A stretch of 64,000 nt of DNA from an uncultured Alphaproteobacteria bacterium (GTDB lineage: Bacteria; Pseudomonadota; Alphaproteobacteria; RF32; CAG-239). The position numbers and the translations under genes are program-made. The notes under the pieces were generated by a model. The model was not told the DNA's origin and did no database searches. It saw only the letters and a program-made list of their open reading frames with translations. This document shows, piece after piece, positions 9,370-18,155 of the stretch. The stretch lies in the NCBI GenBank assembly GCA_934229625.1, contig CAKQDU010000008.1, positions 1 through 64,000 of the forward strand. Direction: 5' to 3'. How positions within the stretch are numbered: position 1 is the first letter of the stretch; every line of letters begins with the position of its first letter.

Positions 9370-9471
9370 GTTTATCCTTTGACTTTTTGAGCATATTTTA
9401 GCCAATATTTTTCAAAAGTAAACAATTTGTCACAAGATATAAACGAAAAAAGCCTGAACACTATTTTGACG

Positions 9472-10455
9472 TTATTTGCCATACTCTTTGATTAGTTTTT
9501 TATAAGTAAAATAGTTTTTAAGTTTATGTCCGCGCCAGCCCAGAAAACCTTTATGATTTAATTCTGTTAATTCTTCGGCAAAAAGTTTCCATATAGTTTC
9601 TTTGGTATTTTGCGTGGTTTCGGAACATCTTTTTAATTGTTCAGCCAAAATTACCGGAATGAATTTGTTTTTAATAAATTGTAATTCTTTAGCATTTGTG
9701 CATTTCTGATAAAGATTGCAAACAAAAAAAGTTCCGACAGTATAGTCGCTTATAGTTTGCGGCGTTGATTTTTGTTTGGATATAGACTGAGGATTTATGG
9801 TATAAAAATAAAGTTTAGCATCCAAAATAGCCGTTCTGGGCTTGCGAGCCAAAACCGCATAAGTGTGCGGATAATCTTCAAAATGAATTTTCGGTATAAA
9901 TTCCAAACCATTCAAAAGCTCGCGCTTATAAAGCTTGGTCCACACATTAAAAGAAATCCTATATTTACCATGTCTGCTCTGAAAAAACAGCGGAGTATCT
10001 GTAACTTTAATCTTAATTTTAGATAAATTATACTTTTGCGGAATAATATTATGACCGGTTTTATTTTTCAAAAAGCCAAAGCATACCATTTCTGCCTGAT
10101 ATTTTTCAGCACAGCTGTATGCTGCTTCCAAACATTGCGGATGCAGACAGTCATCAGAATCCAGAAAATAAACATATTCGCCTTTTGCTTGTTTCAAAGC
10201 ATTGTTGCGAGCCATGCTCAAGCCTTGATTAGCTTGATTTATTATAACAAAACGCGCATCTTTGTCGGCGTATTGCCGTAAAATCTGCAAAGAATTATCC
10301 TTTGAACCATCATTCACGCAAATCGCTTGCCAATGCTGATAGGTTTGCGCCAGCAAGCTGTCCAGACATTCCGGCAGATATTTTTCCACATTATATATCG
10401 GAATAATTACTGAAACAAGTTTATCGCAGATGTTTTTTTCTGATTTTATTACCAT
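9472..10455 (-). CDS. Family 2 glycosyltransferase
   Basis: A 327-residue GT-A fold transferase. The N-terminus has LVSVIIPIYNVEKYLPECLDS and VNDGSKDNS (nucleotide binding), and the DxD-like motif FLDSDDC at about residue 105. It probably adds a sugar to LPS or another surface glycan on the inner face of the inner membrane. The start at 10455 is chosen because GGAGA lies 5 nt upstream. A structured leader with an intrinsic terminator ends only about 20 nt before that binding site (see 10486-10686), so expression is probably controlled by attenuation. Confidence 0.88.
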   Translation of the reverse strand: MVIKSEKNICDKLVSVIIPIYNVEKYLPECLDSLLAQTYQHWQAICVNDGSKDNSLQILRQYADKDARFVIINQANQGLSMARNNALKQAKGEYVYFLDSDDCLHPQCLEAAYSCAEKYQAEMVCFGFLKNKTGHNIIPQKYNLSKIKIKVTDTPLFFQSRHGKYRISFNVWTKLYKRELLNGLEFIPKIHFEDYPHTYAVLARKPRTAILDAKLYFYTINPQSISKQKSTPQTISDYTVGTFFVCNLYQKCTNAKELQFIKNKFIPVILAEQLKRCSETTQNTKETIWKLFAEELTELNHKGFLGWRGHKLKNYFTYKKLIKEYGK

Positions 10456-10485
10456 AACTTTCTCCATTAAAAGTGGCAAGTCCTT

Positions 10486-10686
10486 ACAAAAAAGCCGCCT
10501 TGATGAGAGGCAGCAGGAAGTTAGAACCTATAATGGAAATAGTGTAGTGTATTCGGCGTAAGAGCAAGCTCCTACGCCTTATTAGCTACCTTCCTGCTAT
10601 CAGGCAACAAGGTAGTTTTTCTCATCTGGAAAAACCAGTTATCCATTAGAGGGTTCTAAACCTCACATCGGTAATCAACCGCTGCA
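10486..10686 (-). ncRNA. Structured leader RNA / attenuator candidate R1 (upstream of GT2 gene)
   Basis: Read on the minus strand, this about 200-nt stretch folds into a closing helix (661-669 with 502-510, eight of nine pairs), a second helix (652-660 with 520-528), a third (642-648 with 531-537), and a junction with three hairpins (CTGG/CCAG, CTACCTT/AAGGTAG, GGCGTA/TACGCC). It ends in a terminator at 10488-10514. The 3' strand of the closing helix overlaps the terminator's loop and 5' arm, so the two folds exclude each other. A second rival pairing joins AGCAGGAAG with CTTCCTGCT. It matches no riboswitch class I know. Pairings were found by eye. Confidence 0.6.
10488..10514 (-). terminator. 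Terminator of leader R1
   Basis: On the minus strand GCTGCCT pairs with AGGCGGC around a 7-nt loop and is followed by six T. It lies about 22 nt before the GGAGA site of the glycosyltransferase. Confidence 0.8.
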
Positions 10687-10691
10687 ATTTA

Positions 10692-10720
10692 AAGCTAAAA
10701 AATTTAACAAGTAATGTCAA
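10692..10720 (-). promoter_or_regulatory. Putative sigma70 promoter for R1
   Basis: On the minus strand TTGACA is followed after 17 nt by TAGCTT. The -35 box is perfect and the -10 box weak. Start of transcription would be near 10685. Confidence 0.5.
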
Positions 10721-10744
10721 ACAAATTTTTGTAGTTTTAAAATA

Positions 10745-10774
10745 TAAAAAAAACAGAGAGCCTTTGCTCTCTGC
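10745..10774. terminator. Intrinsic terminator
   Basis: CAGAGAGC/GCTCTCTG form a perfect 8-bp stem around CTTT, with a T run on the minus strand. It ends the transcript of the 10794-11231 gene. Confidence 0.85.
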
Positions 10775-10793
10775 CTTTTATATTTTTGTTTTT

Positions 10794-11231
10794 TTACTTA
10801 TTTTCAGAAATTTTCGGCTGGAAAAATACTTTACGCGTTGCGATAATCAAAGCAAGCAGCTCACCGCCGTAGCTCAAAGCAACCAATCCCCAGGCTAAAT
10901 ATTCTTTTAACTGCGAACCGACGCTTTCTGACAAGAGAACCGGCACAACCGCCGCGCTTACTATATACAAAATCAAAGAAACACAGCCGATGTAATGCAT
11001 ATATACGGAAAAATTAGGAAACTTTGTGATAAAGCTCTGCAAAAAAACAAATTTCTCTTTGTGTGACAAACCGACAATCAGGAGAATGACAAAAGCCCAA
11101 AACATAACGTCTGTTATAGTCTCAATAGGAGCCGCTAAAGATTCAATCCAACGTCCCGGCTCCGTAATCAGATAGTCTGCTGTAAAATATAATCCGGCAA
11201 GCACACACAGTCCTTTACCTTTTATTTCCAT
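10794..11231 (-). CDS. Small multi-pass membrane protein
   Basis: A 145-residue protein with about four hydrophobic helices (near residues 8-20, 42-56, 77-98 and 112-132). It has a good ribosome binding site (GGGAG) and its own terminator. Family not recognised. It lies just downstream of the phage-like block on the same strand and could be a passenger gene or an ordinary host gene; nothing in the sequence decides this. Confidence 0.5.
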   Translation of the reverse strand: MEIKGKGLCVLAGLYFTADYLITEPGRWIESLAAPIETITDVMFWAFVILLIVGLSHKEKFVFLQSFITKFPNFSVYMHYIGCVSLILYIVSAAVVPVLLSESVGSQLKEYLAWGLVALSYGGELLALIIATRKVFFQPKISENK

Positions 11232-11347
11232 TTATCATTCTCCCGATGCAGTTAAATTAAATAATATTTAAGTGGTAAAACAAAATAATTACAAATGCAA
11301 GCAAAATAATTTTATTTTTTGGCTTTTTCTGCGGTCTGCAGAGCGGC

Positions 11348-12019
11348 TTAACTTGCGCCGCCGCTGGAAAAACCTCCGGCTATTGTCTGCGCGGTTTTAG
11401 ACATATTATCCCAGCCGCTTTGACGCGCCGATGTCAGACGGTTTTCAATATCCTTATTCGTGCCGTATAAGTTCGCCTGATTCTGATAGCCGGAAACTGA
11501 ACCGTCAAGCAGCGCTTTAATTTGCTGAATATAATTCAGCTGCGAATTATTATTGAAATTCGCACTGTTAATATTGTCGCTCAAACTTTGGCTATAGACA
11601 CCCTGCCCCGCCGCAATACTTTGATAAGCCGCCTGCTTCAGCGCCTCATTCTGCTTTTGCTGCAGGTCGTTCATTGCGCGCTGATAAGCCTCGCTGCCCA
11701 CTCCGATACCTTTGTTAGCTAAACCGGTCTCTAAATCCGCCTGTAGCTGCTGATATTGCGGCGTAAGCTTGTCAATAGCCGACTGATAAACAGCGTTTTC
11801 CGCTCTCTGGCGAGCCTCGTCCGAGCCGTTTACCGAAAATTGATATTCCGGCATATTACCCAGATTCTGACTCATGCTGAGCGCCTGCCCTGTCATATTC
11901 TTCAAGGTGTTGTCATAGTTTGAGGTATCATAATTACCCAGATAATTCAGATAGTTCTTTTCATAACCGTATTTATCGGTTGAAGAACTTGCAAAAACTT
12001 TTCCTATTGATTTACTCAT
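11348..12019 (-). CDS. Phage virion-associated protein (Gln/Asn/Ser-rich)
   Basis: A 223-residue protein rich in Gln, Asn, Ser and Ala with a long central coiled-coil-like stretch (about 75-150) and a glycine-rich tail ending GGFSSGGAS. Proteins of this make-up are common at the end of podovirus structural modules, where they are internal virion or tail proteins. It is the last gene of the morphogenesis run, overlapping the GNAT gene by 8 nt with AAGGAG upstream. Function inferred from context only. Confidence 0.6.
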   Translation of the reverse strand: MSKSIGKVFASSSTDKYGYEKNYLNYLGNYDTSNYDNTLKNMTGQALSMSQNLGNMPEYQFSVNGSDEARQRAENAVYQSAIDKLTPQYQQLQADLETGLANKGIGVGSEAYQRAMNDLQQKQNEALKQAAYQSIAAGQGVYSQSLSDNINSANFNNNSQLNYIQQIKALLDGSVSGYQNQANLYGTNKDIENRLTSARQSGWDNMSKTAQTIAGGFSSGGAS

Positions 12020-12461
12020 TTATTTTCTCCTTTTCTTTTATCCATTTACATTCTTCTTTCAGCATACCGAAAATGTAGCAGTCTTCACCGTTTTCACGAT
12101 ATGCCCTAAACATTCCTTCTTGCTGAAATCCGAGTTTTTTAACAAAATTATAGCTGGCAGCATTGCTTTTGCTGACCAATAAAGATATCCGGCGGCAATT
12201 TAAGCCGTTAAACGCAATGCTAAACATTGTCTTTAGCATTCGGCGGTTGCACCAACGCTTGTCCGTGGTGAAAACAGTCCACCAAACTTCTGTATTTTGG
12301 CGGTAGTTATGAAAAATCAAGCCTCCAATCATTTTTCCGCATCTGGCAAAACCAAAAGTAAGATGATTGTCCAGCCATTCTTTGCCGCAACCTAAACCTT
12401 TGCATACCCAATTTGTAATAAGGTCATTTTTGTCCGGCAAAATCTCATATTCATCAATCAT
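12012..12461 (-). CDS. GNAT-like acetyltransferase domain protein in the phage run
   Basis: A 149-residue protein with a GNAT-like pattern: a central beta strand pair (AGKMIGGLIFHN-like), the DKRWCNRRMLKTMF helix where acetyl-CoA normally binds, and NAASYNFVKKLGFQQEG, the classic C-terminal GNAT signature. The Q/RxxGxG loop is degenerate, so catalytic activity is uncertain. Such proteins do occur in podovirus structural operons. Its start overlaps the upstream tail gene by 4 nt (ATGA), showing it belongs to the phage operon. Confidence 0.7.
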   Translation of the reverse strand: MIDEYEILPDKNDLITNWVCKGLGCGKEWLDNHLTFGFARCGKMIGGLIFHNYRQNTEVWWTVFTTDKRWCNRRMLKTMFSIAFNGLNCRRISLLVSKSNAASYNFVKKLGFQQEGMFRAYRENGEDCYIFGMLKEECKWIKEKEKINE

Positions 12462-14017
12462 AGCACACCATTTCCTATTTCATAGCGGATTCCGGTTTCA
12501 TACCACTCTATCAGATTTCCTTTTGTCTTGGTCTTAAACACAATACTGGCTTTATATCCTGTAGCAGAATTTGCTATCCATTGACTGCGAATTGAGGTAC
12601 TCTCCGCAGCACCCCATTTTATACCTGACGGATTAGATGAAACAGACCATTTTGTTTTGTTCCATTTATGCAAACCTGAAACCGACAGGTTTTCTTTATA
12701 GCCGATATTGCGCGTCTCCATATCCATGTTGGTATAAATAACCAACGAATAACCGGAACTTGATTTTGTACGCGGATTCAATAGTTGAATTTTTTTAATA
12801 CTGTTGCTTCCCAAATTGTTATAAGCCTGTTCAACACAACCACTGATTTCCATTCCGTTATCGGAATAACCTTCATCAAACCTAAAAACTCCTTTATCTG
12901 AGCCAAAATACAATCGTTGGCCATACATTCCCCAACAATGCGCGCGAATCCCCGTAAAGCGGCACCACGCCCCCGTATTCACGTTAATAACATGCTGCTC
13001 ATATTGGTTGGAAACAGGCACATTGAACAAACCGTAGCCGCCTCGGCTATAAATTATTCCTTGCCAGCCATAACTTTTTAAGTTGCGGGAAGTACGCGAC
13101 AAAACCAGACCGCGTATGGCATCGCTGAAAGCTATCTGCGATGCATTTGCCTGCTCTAAAGGCAGCGCTTTGGATAACGGAATATATCCGTCTTCAGAAA
13201 TTATTACCACATCCCCCTGATACGGCACCAAACAGTTATATCCTATCGGCCGGCTGATTTTATATGAACCTCGCAGCAGCCATTTGTCGGCGTTGTTAAT
13301 ATCCGAACCGGTATAGACCAATGCTTCTCCCTCCGATGTGATAAATACGGTCAAATCATCTATTCCTTGTCCGCCATCCTGAGTCCAATTGGCAACCGCC
13401 ACAATTTCTCCGCCAAAACGGGCAACCTGCGAAAAATCAAAACAATTCAGTTTTCCAGCTATGTTTCCGGCTGTTTCCGGATACCAAACTTTAAGCGTTC
13501 CTCCTTCAATAAACCACAAACGTTGTTTAGAAAGGCCGACACCGGCTATGCGAGCAGCATTAAGATTTTCAGCACTAAACCCCCAATCTTCAAAATGTTC
13601 GTTTTCATCGCCGTCCTGCCAATAGACTTTGGGCGTGTCACGGCCATTTACAAAATACAAATAGTTTTTATATTGCTGCGTACGGCAATAACTGTTGGAA
13701 AATTTTATATTTTCATAAGCATAAATATTTTTCTGCGAACTGATGTTATAGACTTTGCCGCCGGAAACAGCCAAGAAACGGCCATTATCCCCTGATTTAT
13801 ATTCAGATAAAGTACATACTTTTTCAGGCAATTTTACATATTCAACATAGCCTTTACGCAATGCAACCTTTGTATCTGTCGGCATATAATTATCCATAAC
13901 AATGGCATAGTCCGCGTTCATATCCGACAAAGCATCGCGGACATTCAGTCCCTTAATCGGAGCCGGCAGCGTATAACTTACCGATTTATTGCCCCGTATT
14001 ACCGATTTTAACCTCAT
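12458..14017 (-). CDS. Podovirus-type tail/DNA-stabilisation protein
   Basis: A 519-residue beta-rich protein. The N-terminal segment ...LPAPIKGLNVRDALSDM...MDNYMPT...LRKGYVEY is typical of large tail or DNA-stabilisation proteins (P22 gp10-like) in podoviruses that I know from memory. There is no membrane or signal segment. It overlaps the upstream adaptor by 32 nt and the downstream GNAT gene by 4 nt. Assigned by pattern and position, not by search. Confidence 0.65.
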   Translation of the reverse strand: MRLKSVIRGNKSVSYTLPAPIKGLNVRDALSDMNADYAIVMDNYMPTDTKVALRKGYVEYVKLPEKVCTLSEYKSGDNGRFLAVSGGKVYNISSQKNIYAYENIKFSNSYCRTQQYKNYLYFVNGRDTPKVYWQDGDENEHFEDWGFSAENLNAARIAGVGLSKQRLWFIEGGTLKVWYPETAGNIAGKLNCFDFSQVARFGGEIVAVANWTQDGGQGIDDLTVFITSEGEALVYTGSDINNADKWLLRGSYKISRPIGYNCLVPYQGDVVIISEDGYIPLSKALPLEQANASQIAFSDAIRGLVLSRTSRNLKSYGWQGIIYSRGGYGLFNVPVSNQYEQHVINVNTGAWCRFTGIRAHCWGMYGQRLYFGSDKGVFRFDEGYSDNGMEISGCVEQAYNNLGSNSIKKIQLLNPRTKSSSGYSLVIYTNMDMETRNIGYKENLSVSGLHKWNKTKWSVSSNPSGIKWGAAESTSIRSQWIANSATGYKASIVFKTKTKGNLIEWYETGIRYEIGNGVL

Positions 14018-14708
14018 TGATTATTACTCCTCCCAATTCTGCGCATTCTGCACTTTTTGCTAAATTTATATCAGAGGACGAATGTTCAGAACCAAAGCGT
14101 TTTTTTAATTCACGCTGAAATTCATCATATTCTTCTCCATAATCCAAACCGCTGCGTTTAAGCCAACGCCACAAAATATTCAGCTTAACCAAATATTCGT
14201 CAAAAACCGGAACATCCGTATTTGAAGTCAGGGAACTTTTCTCCTCAAAAGTATCAAAATCCCAAACAACACCGTTGGAACGATATTGAAAAACAATACG
14301 CATTCCTCCGGGCGGCGGCGTCAAAAACACAAAACGCCCGTTCTGAATTTTAAATTTCAACTCATTTCCCGAACTATAAAAGTACTTTTCTCTCATCCAT
14401 TGTTCCGGTGTAATCGCGCCGATAATCCGTTCTTTACTGTCTTTTATAAAAATCGTATTATTCAGCAAACAATAAAAATCCGGCAAAAATTCGGATATTG
14501 GATATTGAGTGCGTCCTTCAACCGTACGCAAACACCCTTCTTTAGTCAGCTCCTGCCAATCGCCATAACGCAACAGGCTGTCCAGCGCCGACTTAGCCAC
14601 ACTCAGAAAAATACTTTCCTGTTGACTGTTGGCATCAAACAAATTATCGGGGCGTTTGGTTGCGGCCAAATCTGCAACCTCGCGGCATATTTCCAAAATT
14701 GTCTTCAC
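13986..14708 (-). CDS. Phage head-tail adaptor (gp4-like) protein
   Basis: A 240-residue protein with the layout of podovirus tail adaptor proteins: an N-terminal helical part (VADLAATKRPDNLFD...LLRYGDWQELTKEG), a central beta domain (YPISEFLPDFYCLLNNTI) and a C-terminal helix pair. The start is a GTG at 14708 that overlaps the preceding gene's stop (GTGA), with GGAG upstream. Position between the capsid and the tail protein fits an adaptor. Confidence 0.65.
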   Translation of the reverse strand: MKTILEICREVADLAATKRPDNLFDANSQQESIFLSVAKSALDSLLRYGDWQELTKEGCLRTVEGRTQYPISEFLPDFYCLLNNTIFIKDSKERIIGAITPEQWMREKYFYSSGNELKFKIQNGRFVFLTPPPGGMRIVFQYRSNGVVWDFDTFEEKSSLTSNTDVPVFDEYLVKLNILWRWLKRSGLDYGEEYDEFQRELKKRFGSEHSSSDINLAKSAECAELGGVIINEVKIGNTGQ

Positions 14709-15289
14709 AGCTTTTCTCCTTTTTCAAATAGATTTTTTTTGCGTTCATTGTTCAAGGCACGTTGGACAACAGCTAGCTGTTCGCGCAAAGCTTCTATCTC
14801 TCGCTCATATTCAAGTTCTTTTTCAACAAAATCATTCAATGCTTTGTTATTATTTGATTTTTCTAAAAACATTTGTGCTAAAACGTGTTCATTTTGCAGC
14901 CCCAAACTCTGCACTTTGTCAAAGTCAAGCTCCGCCAAAGTTTCAACCGTAAATACGCCACGACTTTTGCAAGTAGCTATTTCAGCCGCTGTCAGAAATG
15001 CAAATTGTTCCAGCGGCGTACCTTTTTCAATCTGTTTTTTAGAAAGCTGATATAAGGCATATTCTTTGGGAAAACGTCTGATTTTTTCGGCTGTGGCCGG
15101 TTGATTAAACACTTCGGTATTATTATCTTTCAGGCGAATTTCAACATAAGTCACATTTTTGAAAACCGGCATTCCATTTTCAGCAACTTCGCTTGTTTTG
15201 ACTGCTTTATCATAAAATCTCGCAGCCACATTTTTTTCACTTTCCCCCTGATTCATAATTTGCTGAATCAGGGCATATTCCATATCCAT
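14705..15289 (-). CDS. Phage structural-module protein, unknown
   Basis: A 194-residue protein starting at MDMEYAL, chosen because AGGA lies 7 nt upstream. The C-terminal 60 residues form a charged coiled coil (ELEYEREIEALREQLAV). The middle is mixed. Family not recognised. It follows the capsid gene, separated by a terminator hairpin, and precedes the adaptor gene with a 4-nt overlap. It may be a head-completion or assembly factor. Confidence 0.5.
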   Translation of the reverse strand: MDMEYALIQQIMNQGESEKNVAARFYDKAVKTSEVAENGMPVFKNVTYVEIRLKDNNTEVFNQPATAEKIRRFPKEYALYQLSKKQIEKGTPLEQFAFLTAAEIATCKSRGVFTVETLAELDFDKVQSLGLQNEHVLAQMFLEKSNNNKALNDFVEKELEYEREIEALREQLAVVQRALNNERKKNLFEKGEKL

Positions 15290-15335
15290 AGTTTTTTCCT
15301 TTTTTACTTTAAAAAATTTATATAACAAATTGAAA

Positions 15336-15361
15336 AGGAGTGATTTTATTCACTCCCTTTC
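15336..15361 (-). terminator. Terminator hairpin after the capsid gene
   Basis: On the minus strand GGAGTGA and TCACTCC pair around ATAAAA, followed by TTTTC. It probably gives extra capsid mRNA relative to the downstream genes by partial termination. Confidence 0.65.
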
Positions 15362-15373
15362 TTTATTGGATAA

Positions 15374-16339
15374 TTATTCTTTAGTGTTAATCAACACACC
15401 TTGAACCGCGGCATTAGACATAGTCATATTACCGGCCCAACCGATTATGCGGTATAAAGCATCTTGATTTACAGCTAATCTGTCACCACCGATAATTTTC
15501 ATGTTACGGTCTCTATGTGTGCGAAGATAAATATAGTTAGTATTCAAAAAATACATATGATTCTCAGGACAATGACCGCCTTGACCTCCATCAAAAATCA
15601 CATCGGCCCCCTTAAATTTTAGACTTATAAAACCGGCATCGGCCATTTTAGGGTCTGAAAAACGCTGTAAAGCCGATAATGATTCGTCAAACATTGCGTA
15701 CAAAGCGTCATTGCAAACAACCAAATCCGGTTTATCCGCGTTGCGACAACATTTGTGATATAACGTATTCATTACCTGACGAATGTTTGAAGCGTCAACA
15801 TTAGCGCTGACAGATTGATTACGCCAAAATTCATTTCCGGCCGACGAGCGGTCTATACCGCCAACGGTGCCTGATGTCGGGTCATCAGCAACCAACAACG
15901 CCAAACCGCCGATTTCTTTGCCGGAAGAACCAGTGCCGTCGCTGAACAATGCCGCAGCCATCTGATTTTTTAAAGTTTTTTCCGCATTGGAAATACGTTT
16001 TTCAAACAAATCCATAATTTGTTCCGGACCGCTGTTCATCAGCAATTCTTCGCCTGAAATAGCAACGGGAACAGCGCATAATTTCAATGCGTATTCCGCA
16101 GCCGTAAACAATTGTTTCGGGGTGTAATTGATAGTGTCATATCCGGAATACCACACCATATCTCCCTCGCCGTATTCCAATTCCTCCAAAATTTTGGAAC
16201 CGCCACTTAACGGACGCATTTTTCCTTTATCTCTGAGGCGCGCCAACAACGCGTTGTTTTTAGAAATGTTATCCGCCATTTCTTTTGAACGATTTGCCAA
16301 TGTTACGGTAAACACTTCGTTGTAGTTTTTATTTGTCAT
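15374..16339 (-). CDS. Phage major capsid protein
   Basis: A 321-residue protein with the features of podovirus-type major capsid proteins: N-terminal arm (LANRSKEMADNISKNNALLARL), EELEYGEGDMVWYSGYDTI, then FSDGTGSSGKEIGGLALLV and the FWRN segment, a helix (NIRQVMNTLYHKCC), a DLVVCNDALY strand and a C-terminal IIGWAGNMTMSNAAVQGVL. It would build the icosahedral head. AAGGAT provides a strong ribosome binding site. It is intact and flanked by a scaffold-like gene upstream, the usual order. Confidence 0.85.
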   Translation of the reverse strand: MTNKNYNEVFTVTLANRSKEMADNISKNNALLARLRDKGKMRPLSGGSKILEELEYGEGDMVWYSGYDTINYTPKQLFTAAEYALKLCAVPVAISGEELLMNSGPEQIMDLFEKRISNAEKTLKNQMAAALFSDGTGSSGKEIGGLALLVADDPTSGTVGGIDRSSAGNEFWRNQSVSANVDASNIRQVMNTLYHKCCRNADKPDLVVCNDALYAMFDESLSALQRFSDPKMADAGFISLKFKGADVIFDGGQGGHCPENHMYFLNTNYIYLRTHRDRNMKIIGGDRLAVNQDALYRIIGWAGNMTMSNAAVQGVLINTKE

Positions 16340-16363
16340 TTTTTTATCCTTTTAAAATTTAAG

Positions 16364-17239
16364 TTAATCCATAAAAGCAGCCATGTTTTTTTCAATCTCT
16401 TCCCTTAAAGTCAGAGGTCTGTTCGGTGCTTTTGCTTTTCCTTTCGGAGAAAACGCCGCTTTCTGCGCCTTTTGCGCATCTTCGGCTTCTGAGTTGATTT
16501 GTTTGGCAATCAACTCTTTACGGACATCGGCATTGAGCCAAACCGCCTGTTTATAGGCATCTTCAAAACCGGCAGCCAGTCCGCTTTGCAGCAAATTACG
16601 CATTTGATTGTAAACAGTTTCAAAATACGGATACAAACGACGTCCGTTTTCATCTTTTTGAGCGCCGAATGTTTGTAATTGACTGTTAAAATCAGCGCTT
16701 TGACGTTGCTGCAAATAATCTCTAAGACTATGAAAACCGGCATCCAGTTCTGATAGTCTTTCTAAAATCCTATTTGTTATTTCTGTTTGAGGAGTTTCAG
16801 TAAATTGAGCTTTAACATTAAATACTTTAGCTATGGCGTTTAAGGTTTCCGCCGGACGGCTGTGAATTTGCTCATCTATAAAAATTAAACCGCTAAGCCA
16901 TTCCTGCAAACTATGAATACCTTCTTCGCCACAGCGTTTTTGTAAAACATCATCAAAACCTTTAAGCCAATTTATAATCTCCAGTTTTGCTGATAATTCC
17001 TTACGTTCAGCTTTTATTTTTTCTTCACGCTTGTTTAAATATTTCTGCCATTTGGGAGAAAGTTCGCTGAACGCAGCCGCATATTCAGGTTCAAAATCGG
17101 CAGGAGCGGCAATCAGCACTTTTTCCGCTTCATTATTTGCTTCAGCCTTAATTTCGGCGTCTGCATCAACATTCGGTTCAGATAAGCCGAATGCTTTGAA
17201 CTGACGTTCAATTTCTTTTCTTAAATCATTCATTTCCAT
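16364..17239 (-). CDS. Scaffold-like phage assembly protein
   Basis: A 291-residue charged, helical protein directly upstream of the capsid gene, the normal place for a scaffold. It has an acidic N-terminus (VDADAEIKAEANNEAEKV), a Lys/Glu coiled-coil region at about 65-90 and a basic C-terminal stretch (FSPKGKAKAPNRP), often the capsid-binding part of scaffolds. Called by position and composition only. The start at 17239 follows AAGGATGAT and overlaps the upstream stop. Confidence 0.6.
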   Translation of the reverse strand: MEMNDLRKEIERQFKAFGLSEPNVDADAEIKAEANNEAEKVLIAAPADFEPEYAAAFSELSPKWQKYLNKREEKIKAERKELSAKLEIINWLKGFDDVLQKRCGEEGIHSLQEWLSGLIFIDEQIHSRPAETLNAIAKVFNVKAQFTETPQTEITNRILERLSELDAGFHSLRDYLQQRQSADFNSQLQTFGAQKDENGRRLYPYFETVYNQMRNLLQSGLAAGFEDAYKQAVWLNADVRKELIAKQINSEAEDAQKAQKAAFSPKGKAKAPNRPLTLREEIEKNMAAFMD

Positions 17240-17457
17240 ATCATCCTTTTGTAGTTATAAAGAAAATCGGCAAACAAAGACTGCTGCCGTTCTCTTTCTT
17301 GTTGATTGCGAATATTTTGATAATATTCGGCTGAATAGTCGCTGGCCAGAGCTAAGCCCGTGGCGCGCAAATACTTGTCAACGTCCGCGACCGAAGACGC
17401 GACAGATTCGTCCGGAAGAAGCACATCTTCCGCGAATTGCTTACTGATGTAGGTCAT
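17230..17457 (-). CDS. Small phage-module protein
   Basis: A 75-residue protein starting at MTYISKQF with GGAG 8 nt upstream (a second ATG lies 3 nt earlier). A helical, charged C-terminus (YYQNIRNQQERERQQ) is its only clear feature. No family recognised. It lies between the cluster of small membrane proteins and the scaffold-like gene. Confidence 0.5.
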   Translation of the reverse strand: MTYISKQFAEDVLLPDESVASSVADVDKYLRATGLALASDYSAEYYQNIRNQQERERQQSLFADFLYNYKRMIWK

Positions 17458-17479
17458 CATATTTCTCCAAATTTCGGAT

Positions 17480-17518
17480 ATAAAAAAACGCCTTGTTTTC
17501 ATATCAACAAAGCGTTTT
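17480..17518 (-). terminator. Intrinsic terminator inside the phage-like run
   Basis: On the minus strand AAAACGCTTTGTT and AACAAGGCGTTTT pair, followed by a T run. It separates the small membrane genes from the head genes. Confidence 0.7.
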
Positions 17519-17543
17519 GCTTCATAAAGCCAATGATTATTTT

Positions 17544-17768
17544 TTATAGTTTTCCAGCGGCTTTTTTCTGCCGGTTTTCATCTGTTATCGTCACGCATCC
17601 GGTTTGGTTGTTCCAACTCAAACAATCATCACGGCAGATTTTTTGCACCGGGTCATATATCTTTCCAATATCCAAGCAATAGGCTTGTTTATCAAAAAAC
17701 AAATATCCGGCAAAACCAATAACAGCCAAAATGATAAATACTGCTGCAAAATAAAATACCCGTTTCAT
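17544..17768 (-). CDS. Small membrane-anchored Cys-containing protein
   Basis: A 74-residue protein with one N-terminal membrane helix (residues 4-25), then a short outward domain with four cysteines (AYCLDIG, KICRDDC, TGCVT), probably two disulfides. Function unknown. It may be a spanin-like or exclusion factor, but nothing proves it. Confidence 0.5.
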   Translation of the reverse strand: MKRVFYFAAVFIILAVIGFAGYLFFDKQAYCLDIGKIYDPVQKICRDDCLSWNNQTGCVTITDENRQKKAAGKL

Positions 17769-17774
17769 ATGTTT

Positions 17775-18155
17775 TTATTCCTTAATTAACTTTTCTATAG
17801 TATATTTCCATATCCACCAATCGCCGTAATCCGGCCATAGATAGCGATATAGCAAACAGTGCAGCTGAAATACTAAATACATAATATCAACTCCGCACAA
17901 AAAATAACTTATACAGACGCATTTTGATAAACAAAATAAACCGACTAAAGGAATATATAAACAAGGTATTAAATGCACAAAAATTGTTGCTAAAATATCT
18001 GCAGTTTCAGGTGTATCAGGCTCAATAAAATAATGTACAGAGCTTTCTGCCGCTAAAACAAATGATATTATCAAAAAGCACAAAAATACATATTTAACTG
18101 TTTTATAATCCCAAGTTTCAGTCATTATTTTAATTTTGCACTCCCTAAAGTCCAC
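17775..18155 (-). CDS. Four-helix membrane protein in the phage-like run
   Basis: A 126-residue protein if started at GTG 18155 (GAGG 4 nt upstream), or 116 residues from the ATG at 18125, which overlaps the stop of the preceding gene as TAATG. About three membrane helices (near residues 22-38, 55-78 and 82-105). Family unknown. The start is uncertain between the two. Confidence 0.5.
   Translation of the reverse strand: MDFRECKIKIMTETWDYKTVKYVFLCFLIISFVLAAESSVHYFIEPDTPETADILATIFVHLIPCLYIPLVGLFCLSKCVCISYFLCGVDIMYLVFQLHCLLYRYLWPDYGDWWIWKYTIEKLIKE

Noticed and set aside
10486..10686. 6S RNA identity for R1
   Set aside because: Length fits, but 6S RNA is a rod with one central bubble. This RNA has a three-hairpin junction, and its terminator lies right before a gene's binding site.
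13367..13795. Plus-strand frame inside the tail protein gene
   Set aside because: Antisense shadow without binding site.
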